Source of the DNA: Lawsonibacter hominis
GTDB taxonomy: Bacteria; Bacillota; Clostridia; Oscillospirales; Oscillospiraceae
Direction of reading: 5' to 3'
Length of the DNA stretch: 64,000 bases
Assembly: GCF_014287895.1 (NCBI RefSeq)
Contig: NZ_JACOPP010000002.1
Coordinates: 190,749 to 254,748 of the forward strand
Below are positions 39,460 through 48,013 of this stretch, piece by piece. Position numbers and translations under genes: made by a program. A model generated the notes under the pieces. The model was not told the DNA's origin and did not search any database. It worked only from the letters and a program-made list of their open reading frames with translations. How positions within the stretch are numbered: the stretch's first letter is position 1; each line of letters begins with the position of its first letter.

Positions 39460-40563
39460 TCACCCCGAAACCGCCGTAATGGCGGACACCATGGAAATAA
39501 TCAGCAGCAGGGCGCAGGAGCCGGTCATGCCCAGCACCAGTCCGAAGGCCCCGCCGATGCTGTCGATGAGCCCGGCCACCCTTCCTCCGGAGACGGTGGC
39601 GCTCAGCGCCGAGGTCAGCTTGTAGGCCAGGTAGTGGATGCCCAGCTGCAAAAACGGGGCGATACACATACACAGGACCACCAGCATTCCGAACACGCCC
39701 ACCGCGTTTTTCAGGATGCCGGCCCCGGCCAATACCGTCTCCGCCGCATCGGAAAGAATTCCGCCCACCACCGGCACCAGGCCGGACATGGCGAATTTAG
39801 CGGCCTTTACGGTCACCGCATCGGCGCTTCCGGCGATGACGCCGCTGACCGTCAGGTAACCGGTGAAGACCAGCAGTACGGCGGTCAGGATGCTGGTCAC
39901 CACCCACTTCAGGGCGCCTGCAATGCGCTTGAGGCCCTCGTTCCCCACTGCCGCATAGGCCACGCTAGCGGCGATGTAGGCGTACACCAGCGGCATCAGC
40001 AGCCGCGTGATGAGGGTCATGAGCACATCGGAGAAGAGCATGGTCGCCACTTGCCGGGCCACTGCCCCGCCGGGAGAGCCGCTGGCGGCGGCCGCCGCCG
40101 TGATGGTAGGCAGCAGCGCTTTGGAGAACAGCTCCATATGATCCAGGGCCTCCCGGCCCATGCCGATCAGGGAGTGGGCGTCCGCCACCGCCACTGCAGT
40201 GATGGCCAGCGCGCCCACCAGACTCACCACGTCTACCGTAGCGCCGTCCCCGATACCGCTGTACACCCCCTCCGCCAGCGCGCAGAGCAGCACGATCGTC
40301 AGCAGCAGGATGCCGCTGCGCAGCGCCTTGCGCACCACGCCGAAGATCTGACCGCTGCCGGTGTCCAATATGTACTGGATGCCCTCGTCCAGGCTGGCGT
40401 CCACCGGGCTGTCCGTGCCCGGAAGGTAATCTCCCGCCGCGTCCTCCAGGCCATCCAGGTCCAATGCCTCCGATTGGGCGGCGAGCACGTCGCCGGCCCG
40501 GGCCGGGCAAAGGCAGGCCAGCAAAAGCAGCGCCGCCGCTGTGGTCAAAATCCGTTTTTTCAT
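39460..40563 (-). CDS. spoIIIAE: Stage III sporulation protein AE
   Basis: A 367-residue polytopic membrane protein with an N-terminal signal/anchor (MKKRILTTAAALLLLACLC) and about seven further membrane segments. It is the largest subunit of the SpoIIIA complex; it resembles permease components and is thought to form the channel part. It stands 103 bases after spoIIIAD, with a small hairpin (GCCTGTG ATT CACAGGC, near 40580) in the gap. Confidence 0.94.
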   Translation of the reverse strand: MKKRILTTAAALLLLACLCPARAGDVLAAQSEALDLDGLEDAAGDYLPGTDSPVDASLDEGIQYILDTGSGQIFGVVRKALRSGILLLTIVLLCALAEGVYSGIGDGATVDVVSLVGALAITAVAVADAHSLIGMGREALDHMELFSKALLPTITAAAAASGSPGGAVARQVATMLFSDVLMTLITRLLMPLVYAYIAASVAYAAVGNEGLKRIAGALKWVVTSILTAVLLVFTGYLTVSGVIAGSADAVTVKAAKFAMSGLVPVVGGILSDAAETVLAGAGILKNAVGVFGMLVVLCMCIAPFLQLGIHYLAYKLTSALSATVSGGRVAGLIDSIGGAFGLVLGMTGSCALLLIISMVSAITAVSG

Positions 40564-40666
40564 TGGTATCTCCTGTTTTAGCGCCTGTGATTCACAGGCA
40601 GGATGATCCGGGAAATACGGCTTGCCGGGCTGCGGAGCGGGCGGCAGCGCCCGTGCGTGCGGATGG

Positions 40667-41053
40667 CTACAGCAGAGCGATCACCGTATCCAGCACCGCC
40701 CGCAGCAGCGGCAGCGCTACGAACAGCGCCATGGCCGCTCCCGCCGTCTCCAGGAATGCGGCGATCCCCCCCTCCCCCGCATCCCGGCAGACCTGGGCGC
40801 AGACCCGGGTCAGGATGGCGATGCCGACCGTCTTGATGAGAGGAGCCAGCACCGCCGGGGCTAACCCCGCCGCATCGGCCAGGTCGTCCATGAGCGTCCG
40901 TACGCCCTCCACCGCCCCCAGCGTCAGGATGAGAATGGCCGCTCCCGCTGCCAGGGAAAGAACCACGGCCACTTCCCCGGCGCTCTTTTTTACCACCACC
41001 GCGCAGATCGCCGCGGCCACGGCAACGGCGGCGGCCCGTCCGATCTCGTCCAT
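40667..41053 (-). CDS. spoIIIAD: Stage III sporulation protein AD
   Basis: A 128-residue membrane protein with four hydrophobic segments and the conserved LADAAGLAPAVLAPLIKTVGIA near residue 60. It is related to SpoIIIAC and to FliQ/EscS-type export-gate subunits. It begins four bases after the spoIIIAC stop. Confidence 0.93.
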   Translation of the reverse strand: MDEIGRAAAVAVAAAICAVVVKKSAGEVAVVLSLAAGAAILILTLGAVEGVRTLMDDLADAAGLAPAVLAPLIKTVGIAILTRVCAQVCRDAGEGGIAAFLETAGAAMALFVALPLLRAVLDTVIALL

Positions 41054-41057
41054 CCCG

Positions 41058-41252
41058 CTACAGCCCGAACAGGTTCTTTACCAGCTCGAACAAATCGCTG
41101 ATCTCCCGTACTACCATCATCAGCACCACCACCAGTCCCGCCAAGGTGGTCATGGTCGCCTGCTCGTCCCGCCCCGAGCGGGAGAGCACCTGATTGAGCA
41201 CCGAGACCAGGATTCCGATGGCCGCGATCCTGAAAATCAAATCCACATCCAT
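41058..41252 (-). CDS. spoIIIAC: Stage III sporulation protein AC
   Basis: A 64-residue membrane protein with two hydrophobic segments and the highly conserved MDVDLIFRIAAIGILVSVLN start and SGRDEQATMTTLAGLVVVL centre. Full length for the family. It is a partner of SpoIIIAD in the membrane core of the complex. Confidence 0.95.
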   Translation of the reverse strand: MDVDLIFRIAAIGILVSVLNQVLSRSGRDEQATMTTLAGLVVVLMMVVREISDLFELVKNLFGL

Positions 41253-41291
41253 ATTCCGTTACCCTTTCCTTTCCGGCGGCTGCGCCGGGTA

Positions 41292-41804
41292 TCACACCAG
41301 TAAGATCGCCAGGAACGCCCCGGCCGCCAGGCCAAGGGTCTGATAGACCCTTCCCATGCGTTTGCGCTCCGACCGGGCCTCCGCCAGCGCCCGCTCCAGC
41401 GCCGCGCAGGTCTGAGCCAGAGCGGCCAGCTGGCCCTCTCCATCGTAGCTTCCCAGCACCTGGCCCAGGCCGTCCAGCAGGGCGAGCTCTTCCGCTTCCA
41501 GCAGCAGGGCGGGCTGACGCACCCCCGCCTTCCAGAGCTCGGCCAGGGACCGCTCCCCCAGACTGGAGAGTCCCTCCCGGCAACCGGCAAACAGCCCGTC
41601 GGCCGGAGGATCGGCCTGCCGGGAAAGCCGTTCCAGCAGTTCCGGCATTGGAGTCAGACGGAAGGAAAGCTCCCGCTCCATCAGCTCCAGCGCACCCAGG
41701 AGCGCCTGAAGCGCACGGGCCCGCTTTGTCAGCTGTCCCGCAGCGCAAAAGCCTGCAGCGGCGGTCCCCCCAGCCAGCAGCAGCACCCCCAGCAGCTTCA
41801 GCAT
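41292..41804 (-). CDS. spoIIIAB: Stage III sporulation protein AB
   Basis: A 170-residue protein with an N-terminal membrane segment (MLKLLGVLLLAGGTAAAGFC), a soluble helical region resembling GspF-type secretion proteins (ALQALLGALELMERELSFR) and a C-terminal membrane segment. It overlaps the spoIIIAA stop by 7 bases, so expression is coupled. Confidence 0.93.
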   Translation of the reverse strand: MLKLLGVLLLAGGTAAAGFCAAGQLTKRARALQALLGALELMERELSFRLTPMPELLERLSRQADPPADGLFAGCREGLSSLGERSLAELWKAGVRQPALLLEAEELALLDGLGQVLGSYDGEGQLAALAQTCAALERALAEARSERKRMGRVYQTLGLAAGAFLAILLV

Positions 41805-42724
41805 CGTTCCAGCTCCTCTACCGAATAGCACCGCCGGCTCCCCTGCCGCCGGATGACCACCAGCCGGCGGAAGATCTGAGCCTCCAGCAGACGCCGGTAC
41901 AGCACACGCCGGCGCAGATCCTCCAGCGAAGCCCCATGGGCGGTACACAGAAGGGACACGCCGCAGTTGGCCGCCATCTCCAGCGCCGCGATATCCTCCG
42001 GCGCGGTGATCTCGTCCGCCGCCAGCGCCTGGGGGTTCATGCCCCGCAGGAGCATCAGAAGGCCCGCGCTTTTCGGACAGCCGTCCATGACGTCGGTGCG
42101 CCGCCCCACCCGGAATTGTGGGACACCCTCGCATACGCCGGCCAGCTCGCCCCGTTCGTCGGCCACGCCCACCCGCCGGGCGGGGACCCCGTCTCCATCG
42201 GAGAGCGCCCGGATCAGGTCCCGCAGCAGCGTGGTCTTGCCCCAGCCGGGCGGCGAGAGGATCAGTGTGCTGAGCAGCTCCTCCCCCGCCCAAAGCCTGT
42301 CCAGGATCGGAGCGGCGATCCCGACCGCTTCCCGGGCGATCCGCAGAGCCAGCGAGGAGACCTGCCGCAGGTTCCACACCGCGCCGTCCTTTACCACACC
42401 GCTTCCGCAGATGCCCAGGCGGTGCCCGCCCCGGACGGTAAAAAAGCCGCTTCGCACCTGGGAGAGCGCCGTGTGGGCCGAGGCCTGGGTGGCGATCTCC
42501 AGCAGCAGGGCCAGTTCGGCCGTCCGAACGGGCCGTTCCCAGCCGGGCAGGGTGATCTCTCCCTCCGGCAGCACCAGGCTGACCGGCTGCCCCGCCCGCA
42601 GGCGGATTTCCTCCGTCCGCGCCTTCACGGCGTCGTCCAGCCGCTCCAGCGCACGGCGCTGTTCCGGCGGCAGCAGCGCCGCTGCCTGATGAAACCGCAG
42701 GATTTCCTTCTCATACATCACCAT
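41798..42724 (-). CDS. spoIIIAA: Stage III sporulation protein AA (ATPase)
   Basis: A 308-residue secretion-type ATPase, the motor of the SpoIIIA complex. Walker A is SPPGWGKTT near residue 147; the Walker B-like ADEITAPEDIAAL is near 225. It is the first gene of the eight-gene operon, all eight of which are intact. In Bacillus the operon is under sigma-E; I could not identify a sigma-E promoter with confidence in the 110 bases after the ftsK terminator region. Confidence 0.95.
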   Translation of the reverse strand: MVMYEKEILRFHQAAALLPPEQRRALERLDDAVKARTEEIRLRAGQPVSLVLPEGEITLPGWERPVRTAELALLLEIATQASAHTALSQVRSGFFTVRGGHRLGICGSGVVKDGAVWNLRQVSSLALRIAREAVGIAAPILDRLWAGEELLSTLILSPPGWGKTTLLRDLIRALSDGDGVPARRVGVADERGELAGVCEGVPQFRVGRRTDVMDGCPKSAGLLMLLRGMNPQALAADEITAPEDIAALEMAANCGVSLLCTAHGASLEDLRRRVLYRRLLEAQIFRRLVVIRRQGSRRCYSVEELERC

Positions 42725-42833
42725 TCACGTCCTTCTTTCGTACTGGCACATCCTATGAACGCTCGTCCCACTTTATGACCGGCACGCAAAAAAACAAGCC
42801 GGTCCGCCTGGTGCGAGGCGGCCGGTATACCAA

Positions 42834-42880
42834 AAGCCGGAGGGCGCAGACTCCTTCGAGGAGTCTGCGCCCTCCGGCTT
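42834..42880 (-). terminator. Terminator after ftsK/spoIIIE
   Basis: A 21-bp perfect stem (AAGCCGGAGGGCGCAGACTC and complement) with a small loop lies 20 bases after the ftsK stop. It is followed on the minus strand by TTTTGG. It isolates ftsK from the spoIIIA operon. Confidence 0.8.
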
Positions 42881-42899
42881 CAAGGCGCTTCCAGTTGGT

Positions 42900-45572
42900 T
42901 TAAAAGTCTCCGCCCGGGTCGAAGGGGGGCAGGTCCCGGCCCTGGGGGACGGCGTCTCCCTCGAACTCCAGTTCGTCGGGCACGCCCTCGGGCGCAGCGT
43001 CCACCATCCCCTGCTTGAACTGCATCTCCTGCCACTGCTCCTTGGTAATGAGCACCTGCCGGGGCTTGGAGCCCTCAAAGGGCCCCACGACGCCCTTCTC
43101 CTCCATCTGATCCACCAGACGGGCGGCCCTGGAATAACCGAGCTTGAGCCGCCGCTGGAGCATGGAGACCGAGGCCATACCGGTCTCTACCACCACCTCG
43201 ATGGCGGCGGGGAGCAGTTCGTCGTAATCGTCCCCCACCTCTTCGGGTGCGGAGCCGCCCACGCCCTTGCTTCCCTTCTCCTTCTCGGCGGCGTGCTGTT
43301 CGATCTCATGGATGATCTCATCCGAATATTCCGCGCTGCCGCTGTTTTCCTTGATAAAGCCCACCACGGCGGCCACCTCCTCGTCGGAGATCAGGCAGCC
43401 CTGGACCCGCTGGGGCTTTCCGGTCCCCAGGGGAAAATAAAGCATGTCGCCCCGGCCCACCAGCTTTTCCGCGCCGGTGGTATCCAGGATGATGCGGGAC
43501 TCCAAACTGGAGGCCACCGCGAAAGCGATGCGGCTGGGGATATTCGCCTTCATCAGCCCGGTAATCACGTCGGCGGAAGGCCGCTGGGTGGCAATGATCA
43601 GGTGCATCCCCGCGGCGCGGCCCATTTGGGCCACCCGACAGATGGATTCCTCCACCTCCTTGGCCGCCACCAGCATCAGATCGGCCAGCTCGTCGATGAC
43701 CACCACGATCTGCGGCATCTTCTCCATGCCCTCGGTCTTGGCGGCATGCGCGTTGTAGCTGGCCAGATCCCGCACCCCGATCTCGGAGAAGGAACGGTAG
43801 CGCTTCATCATCTCCACCACGGCCCACTGAAGCGCCCCGGCGGCCTTTTTCGGGTCGGTGACCACCGGGATCAGCAGGTGCGGGATCCCGTTGTAGATGC
43901 CCAGCTCCACCATCTTGGGGTCCACCATGATCAGGCGCACCTCCTCCGGCGTGGCTTTATAGAGCAGGGAAATGATCAGGGAGTTGGTGCATACCGATTT
44001 ACCCGAACCGGTGGTACCCGCGATCAGCAGATGGGGCAGTTTGGCAATGTTGCCTACGATGCAGTTGCCCCCGATATCCTTGCCCACGGCAAAGGCCACC
44101 TTGGAGGGGGTGTCCCGGAACGCCCGGGAATCGATGACCTCGTGGATGTGTACCGGAGAGACCAGCTTGTTGGGCACCTCGATGCCCACCATGGAGATCT
44201 TGTCCGGGATGGGGGCGATCCGCACGCCGGTGGCTCCCAGCGCCAGGGCGATATCGTCGGCCAGATTGGTCAGCTTGTTCAGCCGCACACCCTGATCCAG
44301 CTCCACCTCATACCGGGTCACCGAGGGTCCTCGGGTCACATTGGCAATGTTGGCGTCGATGCCGAAGGAGCGGATGGTATCCGACAGACGGACCTGGTTG
44401 GCCCGCAGCTCCCCGGCTACGTCGCTGGCGGAGAGACCGCTCCCCTCTTTCAGCAGGGAGACCGGCGGATATTGATAGACGGGGGGGCCGCTCTCCAGAT
44501 TTTTTGCAATATCCTGGGCCACCTCCGCGGCGGCCTGGGCGGTCTCTCCCTTCTTTCCCTTGCCCACGGCGGGCTCCCGTTCGATCTCCGGCATGGGCGG
44601 CATGGGGACCGGTTCCGGTGCGGGGCCATGCTCCGGCACGGGTTCCGCCTGCGCCGGAGCCAACTCCGCCGCCGCAGGCGGCATGGGCGGGACCGGCGCC
44701 GCGGGCGCGGCAGGCCCGTCCGCCGGAACGGAGGCCTCCCCGGCCAGTACCTGATCCGGCGTCGGCACGGAAGGCCTGCGGTTGAAGAACCGCTCCTTCT
44801 TGGCCACCGGCTCCACTTCAGCGGGCTTCCCTGCCAGCGGACCGTCGTCCACTGGAATATCGATCTCCGCCCTGCGCCGGGACGTGGCGCCCGCGGCAGC
44901 GGATGCGGCCGTCTCTTTCACCCGGCGGCGGCGCTCCCTGGGGACGGGCTCAGGCAGTTCTTCCTCCTCATACTCGGCCCGGGGACGGGACCGCACAGCG
45001 TCCACCACGTCCGCCGGCGTCACATGGAAGGCAGCCATCACCATAAGGATGGCCGCCAGTACGAAAATGACTCCCGCGCCCGGCTTGCTGAACACCGCCG
45101 TCAGGGCCAGGGCAATGACGCCGCTGACCAGGCCGCCGCTCTGGAGGGCCTGTCCCTGCGTCCACAGGCTCTTGACCAGCGCCATGCTCCAGACGTATTC
45201 CCCCCTTGCCAGGATCAGGTGCAGCAAACAGCCCGTCAGCACCGGCGTCAGCAGTGCGCACCACACCCGCAGGCGCACCGGGCGTCCCCGGTGGAACGCC
45301 AGGATACCGCTGGCGATGAGAAGCATGGGGGACAGCAGCCAATAGCCGTAGCCAATCAGTCCCTTGACGGTACCGCAGAAAAAGTCCACGAAGATGGCCT
45401 CAATGGGAACGTACCCGAACGCGGCAAAAATGGCCAGCAGCAGGCACACCACGGCCCCGACCTCCCGCCGGACGGGCTTCGGGGGCGGCGGCGCTTTTTT
45501 CCGCGTGGTCGTACTGCGGGCGGCAGTGCTTGTCCGCTTCCCGCCCGTGGTCTTCTTTTGTGCTGTGGCCAT
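42900..45572 (-). CDS. ftsK: DNA translocase FtsK/SpoIIIE
   Basis: An 890-residue DNA pump. Four membrane segments occupy about residues 37-180. A Pro/Ala/Glu-rich linker extends to about residue 370. The motor domain has Walker A AGTTGSGKSVCTN (about residue 530) and ADLMLVAAKEVEESI with RLIMVDPKMVELG, and the winged-helix gamma domain (SVSMLQRRLKLGYSRAARLVDQMEEKGVVG) lies near 810-850. It moves DNA through the closing septum, including into the forespore in spore formers. Length is typical for clostridial homologues. Confidence 0.96.
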   Translation of the reverse strand: MATAQKKTTGGKRTSTAARSTTTRKKAPPPPKPVRREVGAVVCLLLAIFAAFGYVPIEAIFVDFFCGTVKGLIGYGYWLLSPMLLIASGILAFHRGRPVRLRVWCALLTPVLTGCLLHLILARGEYVWSMALVKSLWTQGQALQSGGLVSGVIALALTAVFSKPGAGVIFVLAAILMVMAAFHVTPADVVDAVRSRPRAEYEEEELPEPVPRERRRRVKETAASAAAGATSRRRAEIDIPVDDGPLAGKPAEVEPVAKKERFFNRRPSVPTPDQVLAGEASVPADGPAAPAAPVPPMPPAAAELAPAQAEPVPEHGPAPEPVPMPPMPEIEREPAVGKGKKGETAQAAAEVAQDIAKNLESGPPVYQYPPVSLLKEGSGLSASDVAGELRANQVRLSDTIRSFGIDANIANVTRGPSVTRYEVELDQGVRLNKLTNLADDIALALGATGVRIAPIPDKISMVGIEVPNKLVSPVHIHEVIDSRAFRDTPSKVAFAVGKDIGGNCIVGNIAKLPHLLIAGTTGSGKSVCTNSLIISLLYKATPEEVRLIMVDPKMVELGIYNGIPHLLIPVVTDPKKAAGALQWAVVEMMKRYRSFSEIGVRDLASYNAHAAKTEGMEKMPQIVVVIDELADLMLVAAKEVEESICRVAQMGRAAGMHLIIATQRPSADVITGLMKANIPSRIAFAVASSLESRIILDTTGAEKLVGRGDMLYFPLGTGKPQRVQGCLISDEEVAAVVGFIKENSGSAEYSDEIIHEIEQHAAEKEKGSKGVGGSAPEEVGDDYDELLPAAIEVVVETGMASVSMLQRRLKLGYSRAARLVDQMEEKGVVGPFEGSKPRQVLITKEQWQEMQFKQGMVDAAPEGVPDELEFEGDAVPQGRDLPPFDPGGDF

Positions 45573-45609
45573 TGCGCATCAGTCCTTTCGAGGATTTGGA
45601 GCCGAAAAC

Positions 45610-45636
45610 GGCCCCGGCATACCGGCCGCCGGGGCC
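45610..45636 (-). terminator. Terminator after uppP
   Basis: The stem GGCCCCGGC / GCCGGGGCC with a 9-base loop is followed by GTTTTCGG on the minus strand, 11 bases after the uppP stop. Confidence 0.65.
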
Positions 45637-45646
45637 GCAGCTGAAC

Positions 45647-46498
45647 TCAGTGGAGCACCGCCATCTTCACGATCCCGGCGATCAGGCTGCCAAGGCCCAC
45701 GCCCCAGCAGTAATAGGCAAACTTTCCGAACTTGCCCTGGTCGGCCAGCAGCTTCACCAGCCGGATGGCGAAATAGCCCACGACCGCGGCCACCACAACG
45801 CCCACCAGGTAGACCGGCAGCAGGCTGTGATCAAAACCGGTTTCCAGCGCGCTCTTCAGGGAGAGGATGTTGGCCCCCAGCACGGCGGGCAGGGACATCA
45901 GAAAGGAAAAGCGCACGGCAAAATTCCGGTCAAAGCCCCGCAGCATGCCCACGGAGATGGTGGTACCGGAGCGGGAGAGCCCGGGAATGACGGCGATGGC
46001 CTGTCCGCAGCCCACGATGAGCGCGTCCGCCACCGTGGCATTTTTCGCACTCTTGCGGCCATGGGCCAGCCGGTCGGAGAAAAAGAGGATAAAGCCGGTG
46101 GCGATCAGGGCGCAGGAAACCAGGATCACATTGGAGAACAGGGACTCCAATGCGTCCTGAAAGAGGACCATCACGAACAGCGGCAGCGTGGCCACGATGA
46201 TGAGCATCACCAAACGCCGGGCCGGAGGCGGCGTTGCGCCCGTCCCCTTCTTCCCGGCCAGGGAGGCGATCCCGAGAAAGAATTCCCGGATCATCTCCAC
46301 GATGTCCCGCCAGTAGACCAAACACACGGAGACCAGCGTGCCGAAATGGAGCAGGACGGTGAAAAACAGGTGGCTTTCTTCCACGTTTTCCATGCCGAAA
46401 AAGGCCTGGAACAGGGCCAGGTGGCCAGAACTGGAGATGGGCAGGAATTCAGCCACCCCCTGGATGATCCCCATAAGGATCGACATCAAATAAGTCAA
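45647..46498 (-). CDS. uppP: Undecaprenyl-diphosphatase (BacA type)
   Basis: A 283-residue multi-pass membrane enzyme that recycles undecaprenyl diphosphate to the phosphate carrier for peptidoglycan synthesis and gives bacitracin tolerance. The active-site motifs EFLPISSSGHLAL (about residue 17) and GLSRSGTTIS (about residue 165) are intact. TTG at 46498 is seven bases after GGAGG and gives the family-like N-terminus LTYLMSILMGIIQGV. The ATGs at 46516 and 46513 overlap or precede that RBS and are less likely. Confidence 0.94.
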   Translation of the reverse strand: MTYLMSILMGIIQGVAEFLPISSSGHLALFQAFFGMENVEESHLFFTVLLHFGTLVSVCLVYWRDIVEMIREFFLGIASLAGKKGTGATPPPARRLVMLIIVATLPLFVMVLFQDALESLFSNVILVSCALIATGFILFFSDRLAHGRKSAKNATVADALIVGCGQAIAVIPGLSRSGTTISVGMLRGFDRNFAVRFSFLMSLPAVLGANILSLKSALETGFDHSLLPVYLVGVVVAAVVGYFAIRLVKLLADQGKFGKFAYYCWGVGLGSLIAGIVKMAVLH

Positions 46499-46607
46499 AT
46501 CAGTTACCTCCATCATCAGGCATACGGACCGCTTTGGACATACAGTAGTATATTAACACAAGGCGCGGGATATTTCCATCCTTTTTCACCGTTCGGGAGA
46601 CAGACAA

Positions 46608-46644
46608 GCGCACGGTGCGTCCGGTCAGGGACGCACCGTGCGCT
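46608..46644 (-). terminator. Terminator after the FAH-family gene
   Basis: A 16-bp stem (AGCGCACGGTGCGTCC) with a 5-base loop lies 11 bases after the stop codon. It is followed by TTGTCTGTC on the minus strand. Confidence 0.65.
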
Positions 46645-46654
46645 GCAAAGCGCT

Positions 46655-47407
46655 CTATACGACGTGGCTGCGCAGAACCCCGATCCCCTGGATCGCGACC
46701 TCCACCGTGTCGCCCGGCTTCATCGCCCCGATGCCCGCGGGGGTGCCGGTGGTCACCACGTCGCCGGGCTCCAGCGTCATGGACGCGGTGATGAAGGCCA
46801 GCAGCTCCGGAATCCGGGTCATAAACTGGGATGTGTTCCCCGACTGGACCACCGTACCGTTGAGCCGTGTCTCCAGCTCCAGCGCCGAAGGGTCTACCTC
46901 ATCGGTGACCAGCGGGCCCACGGGGGCGAAGCCGTCCATACTCTTGCCTCGGGTCCACTGTCCGTCGCTCTTTTGCACATCACGGGCGGTCACGTCGTTG
47001 AGACAGGTATAGCCCAGGATGTACCGGGCATACTCCTCCGCCTTCACGTCTTTCGCCTGTTTCCGGATCACAAAGGCCAACTCCCCTTCGTAGTCCAGCC
47101 GCCCCACAAAGGCAGGGGCGTGGACCTCCCCCTCCGGGCGGTTGAGCGTATTGGGGGCTTTGAGGAACAGGATGGGACGTTCCGGCACCCCGTCCCCCAT
47201 CTCGACGGCATGATCATAATAGTTTTTCCCTACACAGACGATCTTGGTGGGCGCGCAGGGGGCCATCAGACGGCAGTCCGCCAGAGGCAGGCTTTTCCCG
47301 TCATAGCAGATCCCATCAAAGGGCGGCGCGGCCAGAGTGCGTACCAGATCGCCCTGGAGCACGCCCCACACGCTGCCGCCGTCCCGCTCCAACTTCACGT
47401 ATTTCAT
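46655..47407 (-). CDS. Fumarylacetoacetate hydrolase-family protein
   Basis: A 250-residue enzyme of the FAH superfamily, with the metal-binding DYEGELAFVI (ExE) at about residue 103 and an SDGQWTRGKSMDGFAPVGPL stretch (about residue 145) typical of acylpyruvase/oxaloacetate decarboxylase-type members. It overlaps engB by four bases. The substrate cannot be fixed; beta-diketo or alpha-keto acids are common. It has no obvious link to the distant catabolic operon. Confidence 0.9.
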   Translation of the reverse strand: MKYVKLERDGGSVWGVLQGDLVRTLAAPPFDGICYDGKSLPLADCRLMAPCAPTKIVCVGKNYYDHAVEMGDGVPERPILFLKAPNTLNRPEGEVHAPAFVGRLDYEGELAFVIRKQAKDVKAEEYARYILGYTCLNDVTARDVQKSDGQWTRGKSMDGFAPVGPLVTDEVDPSALELETRLNGTVVQSGNTSQFMTRIPELLAFITASMTLEPGDVVTTGTPAGIGAMKPGDTVEVAIQGIGVLRSHVV

Positions 47408-48003
47408 AAATGCTCCCCCGCATGCGCCAGGATCAGTTCCAGCAGCTCCTGCTTTCCGTCTCCCTTTTCTGCTGAAAAGGGGATCACCTTTACCGTTTCG
47501 TCCAGGCCAAGCGTCTCCCGGATCCGGGCCAGGTTGGACGCGATCTCGCTCTTTTTCAGCTTATCCAGCTTGTTGGCCACGACCGCGAAGGGACGGCCGC
47601 TGCCCTGGAACCACTCCGCCATGGTCTGGTCGTCTGCGGTTGGCTTGTGCCGGGCGTCCACGATCATCATGCCCAGGGTCATCAGCGTATTGTCGGAAAA
47701 CCACTCCTCCATCAGGCGTCCCCAGCGCTCACGCTCCCCCTTGGAGACCTTGGCATAGCCATAGCCGGGCAGATCCACCAGATAGAATTTCTCATCGATG
47801 AGGAAATAGTTGATGTGGGTGGTCTTCCCCGGCGCCGCGCCGACCCGCGCGAGATTCTTCCGATTCAAAAGCCGGTTGATGACCGACGACTTGCCCACAT
47901 TGGAGCGGCCCGCGAAAGCCACCTGGGGCAGGCGGTCCCGAGGGAAATCGGACGCCTTGGCGGCAGAACGGACAAACTCCGCCTTTTGCAGATTGACGCT
48001 CAT
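47404..48003 (-). CDS. engB: Ribosome biogenesis GTPase EngB/YsxC
   Basis: A 199-residue GTPase needed for 50S subunit assembly. G1 is GRSNVGKSS (about residue 32), the G3 region is LVDLPGYGYAKVS, and G4 is NKLDKLK. It follows lon by 10 bases, the conserved clpX-lon-engB order of Firmicutes. The start at 48003 gives the normal family length. Confidence 0.96.
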   Translation of the reverse strand: MSVNLQKAEFVRSAAKASDFPRDRLPQVAFAGRSNVGKSSVINRLLNRKNLARVGAAPGKTTHINYFLIDEKFYLVDLPGYGYAKVSKGERERWGRLMEEWFSDNTLMTLGMMIVDARHKPTADDQTMAEWFQGSGRPFAVVANKLDKLKKSEIASNLARIRETLGLDETVKVIPFSAEKGDGKQELLELILAHAGEHL

Positions 48004-48013
48004 ATTCGCTCCT

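Noticed and set aside
46655..47407. FAH-family hydrolase as part of the heterocycle pathway
   Set aside because: It is 28 kb away, translationally coupled to engB, and nothing in its surroundings connects it to the PucR-controlled operon.
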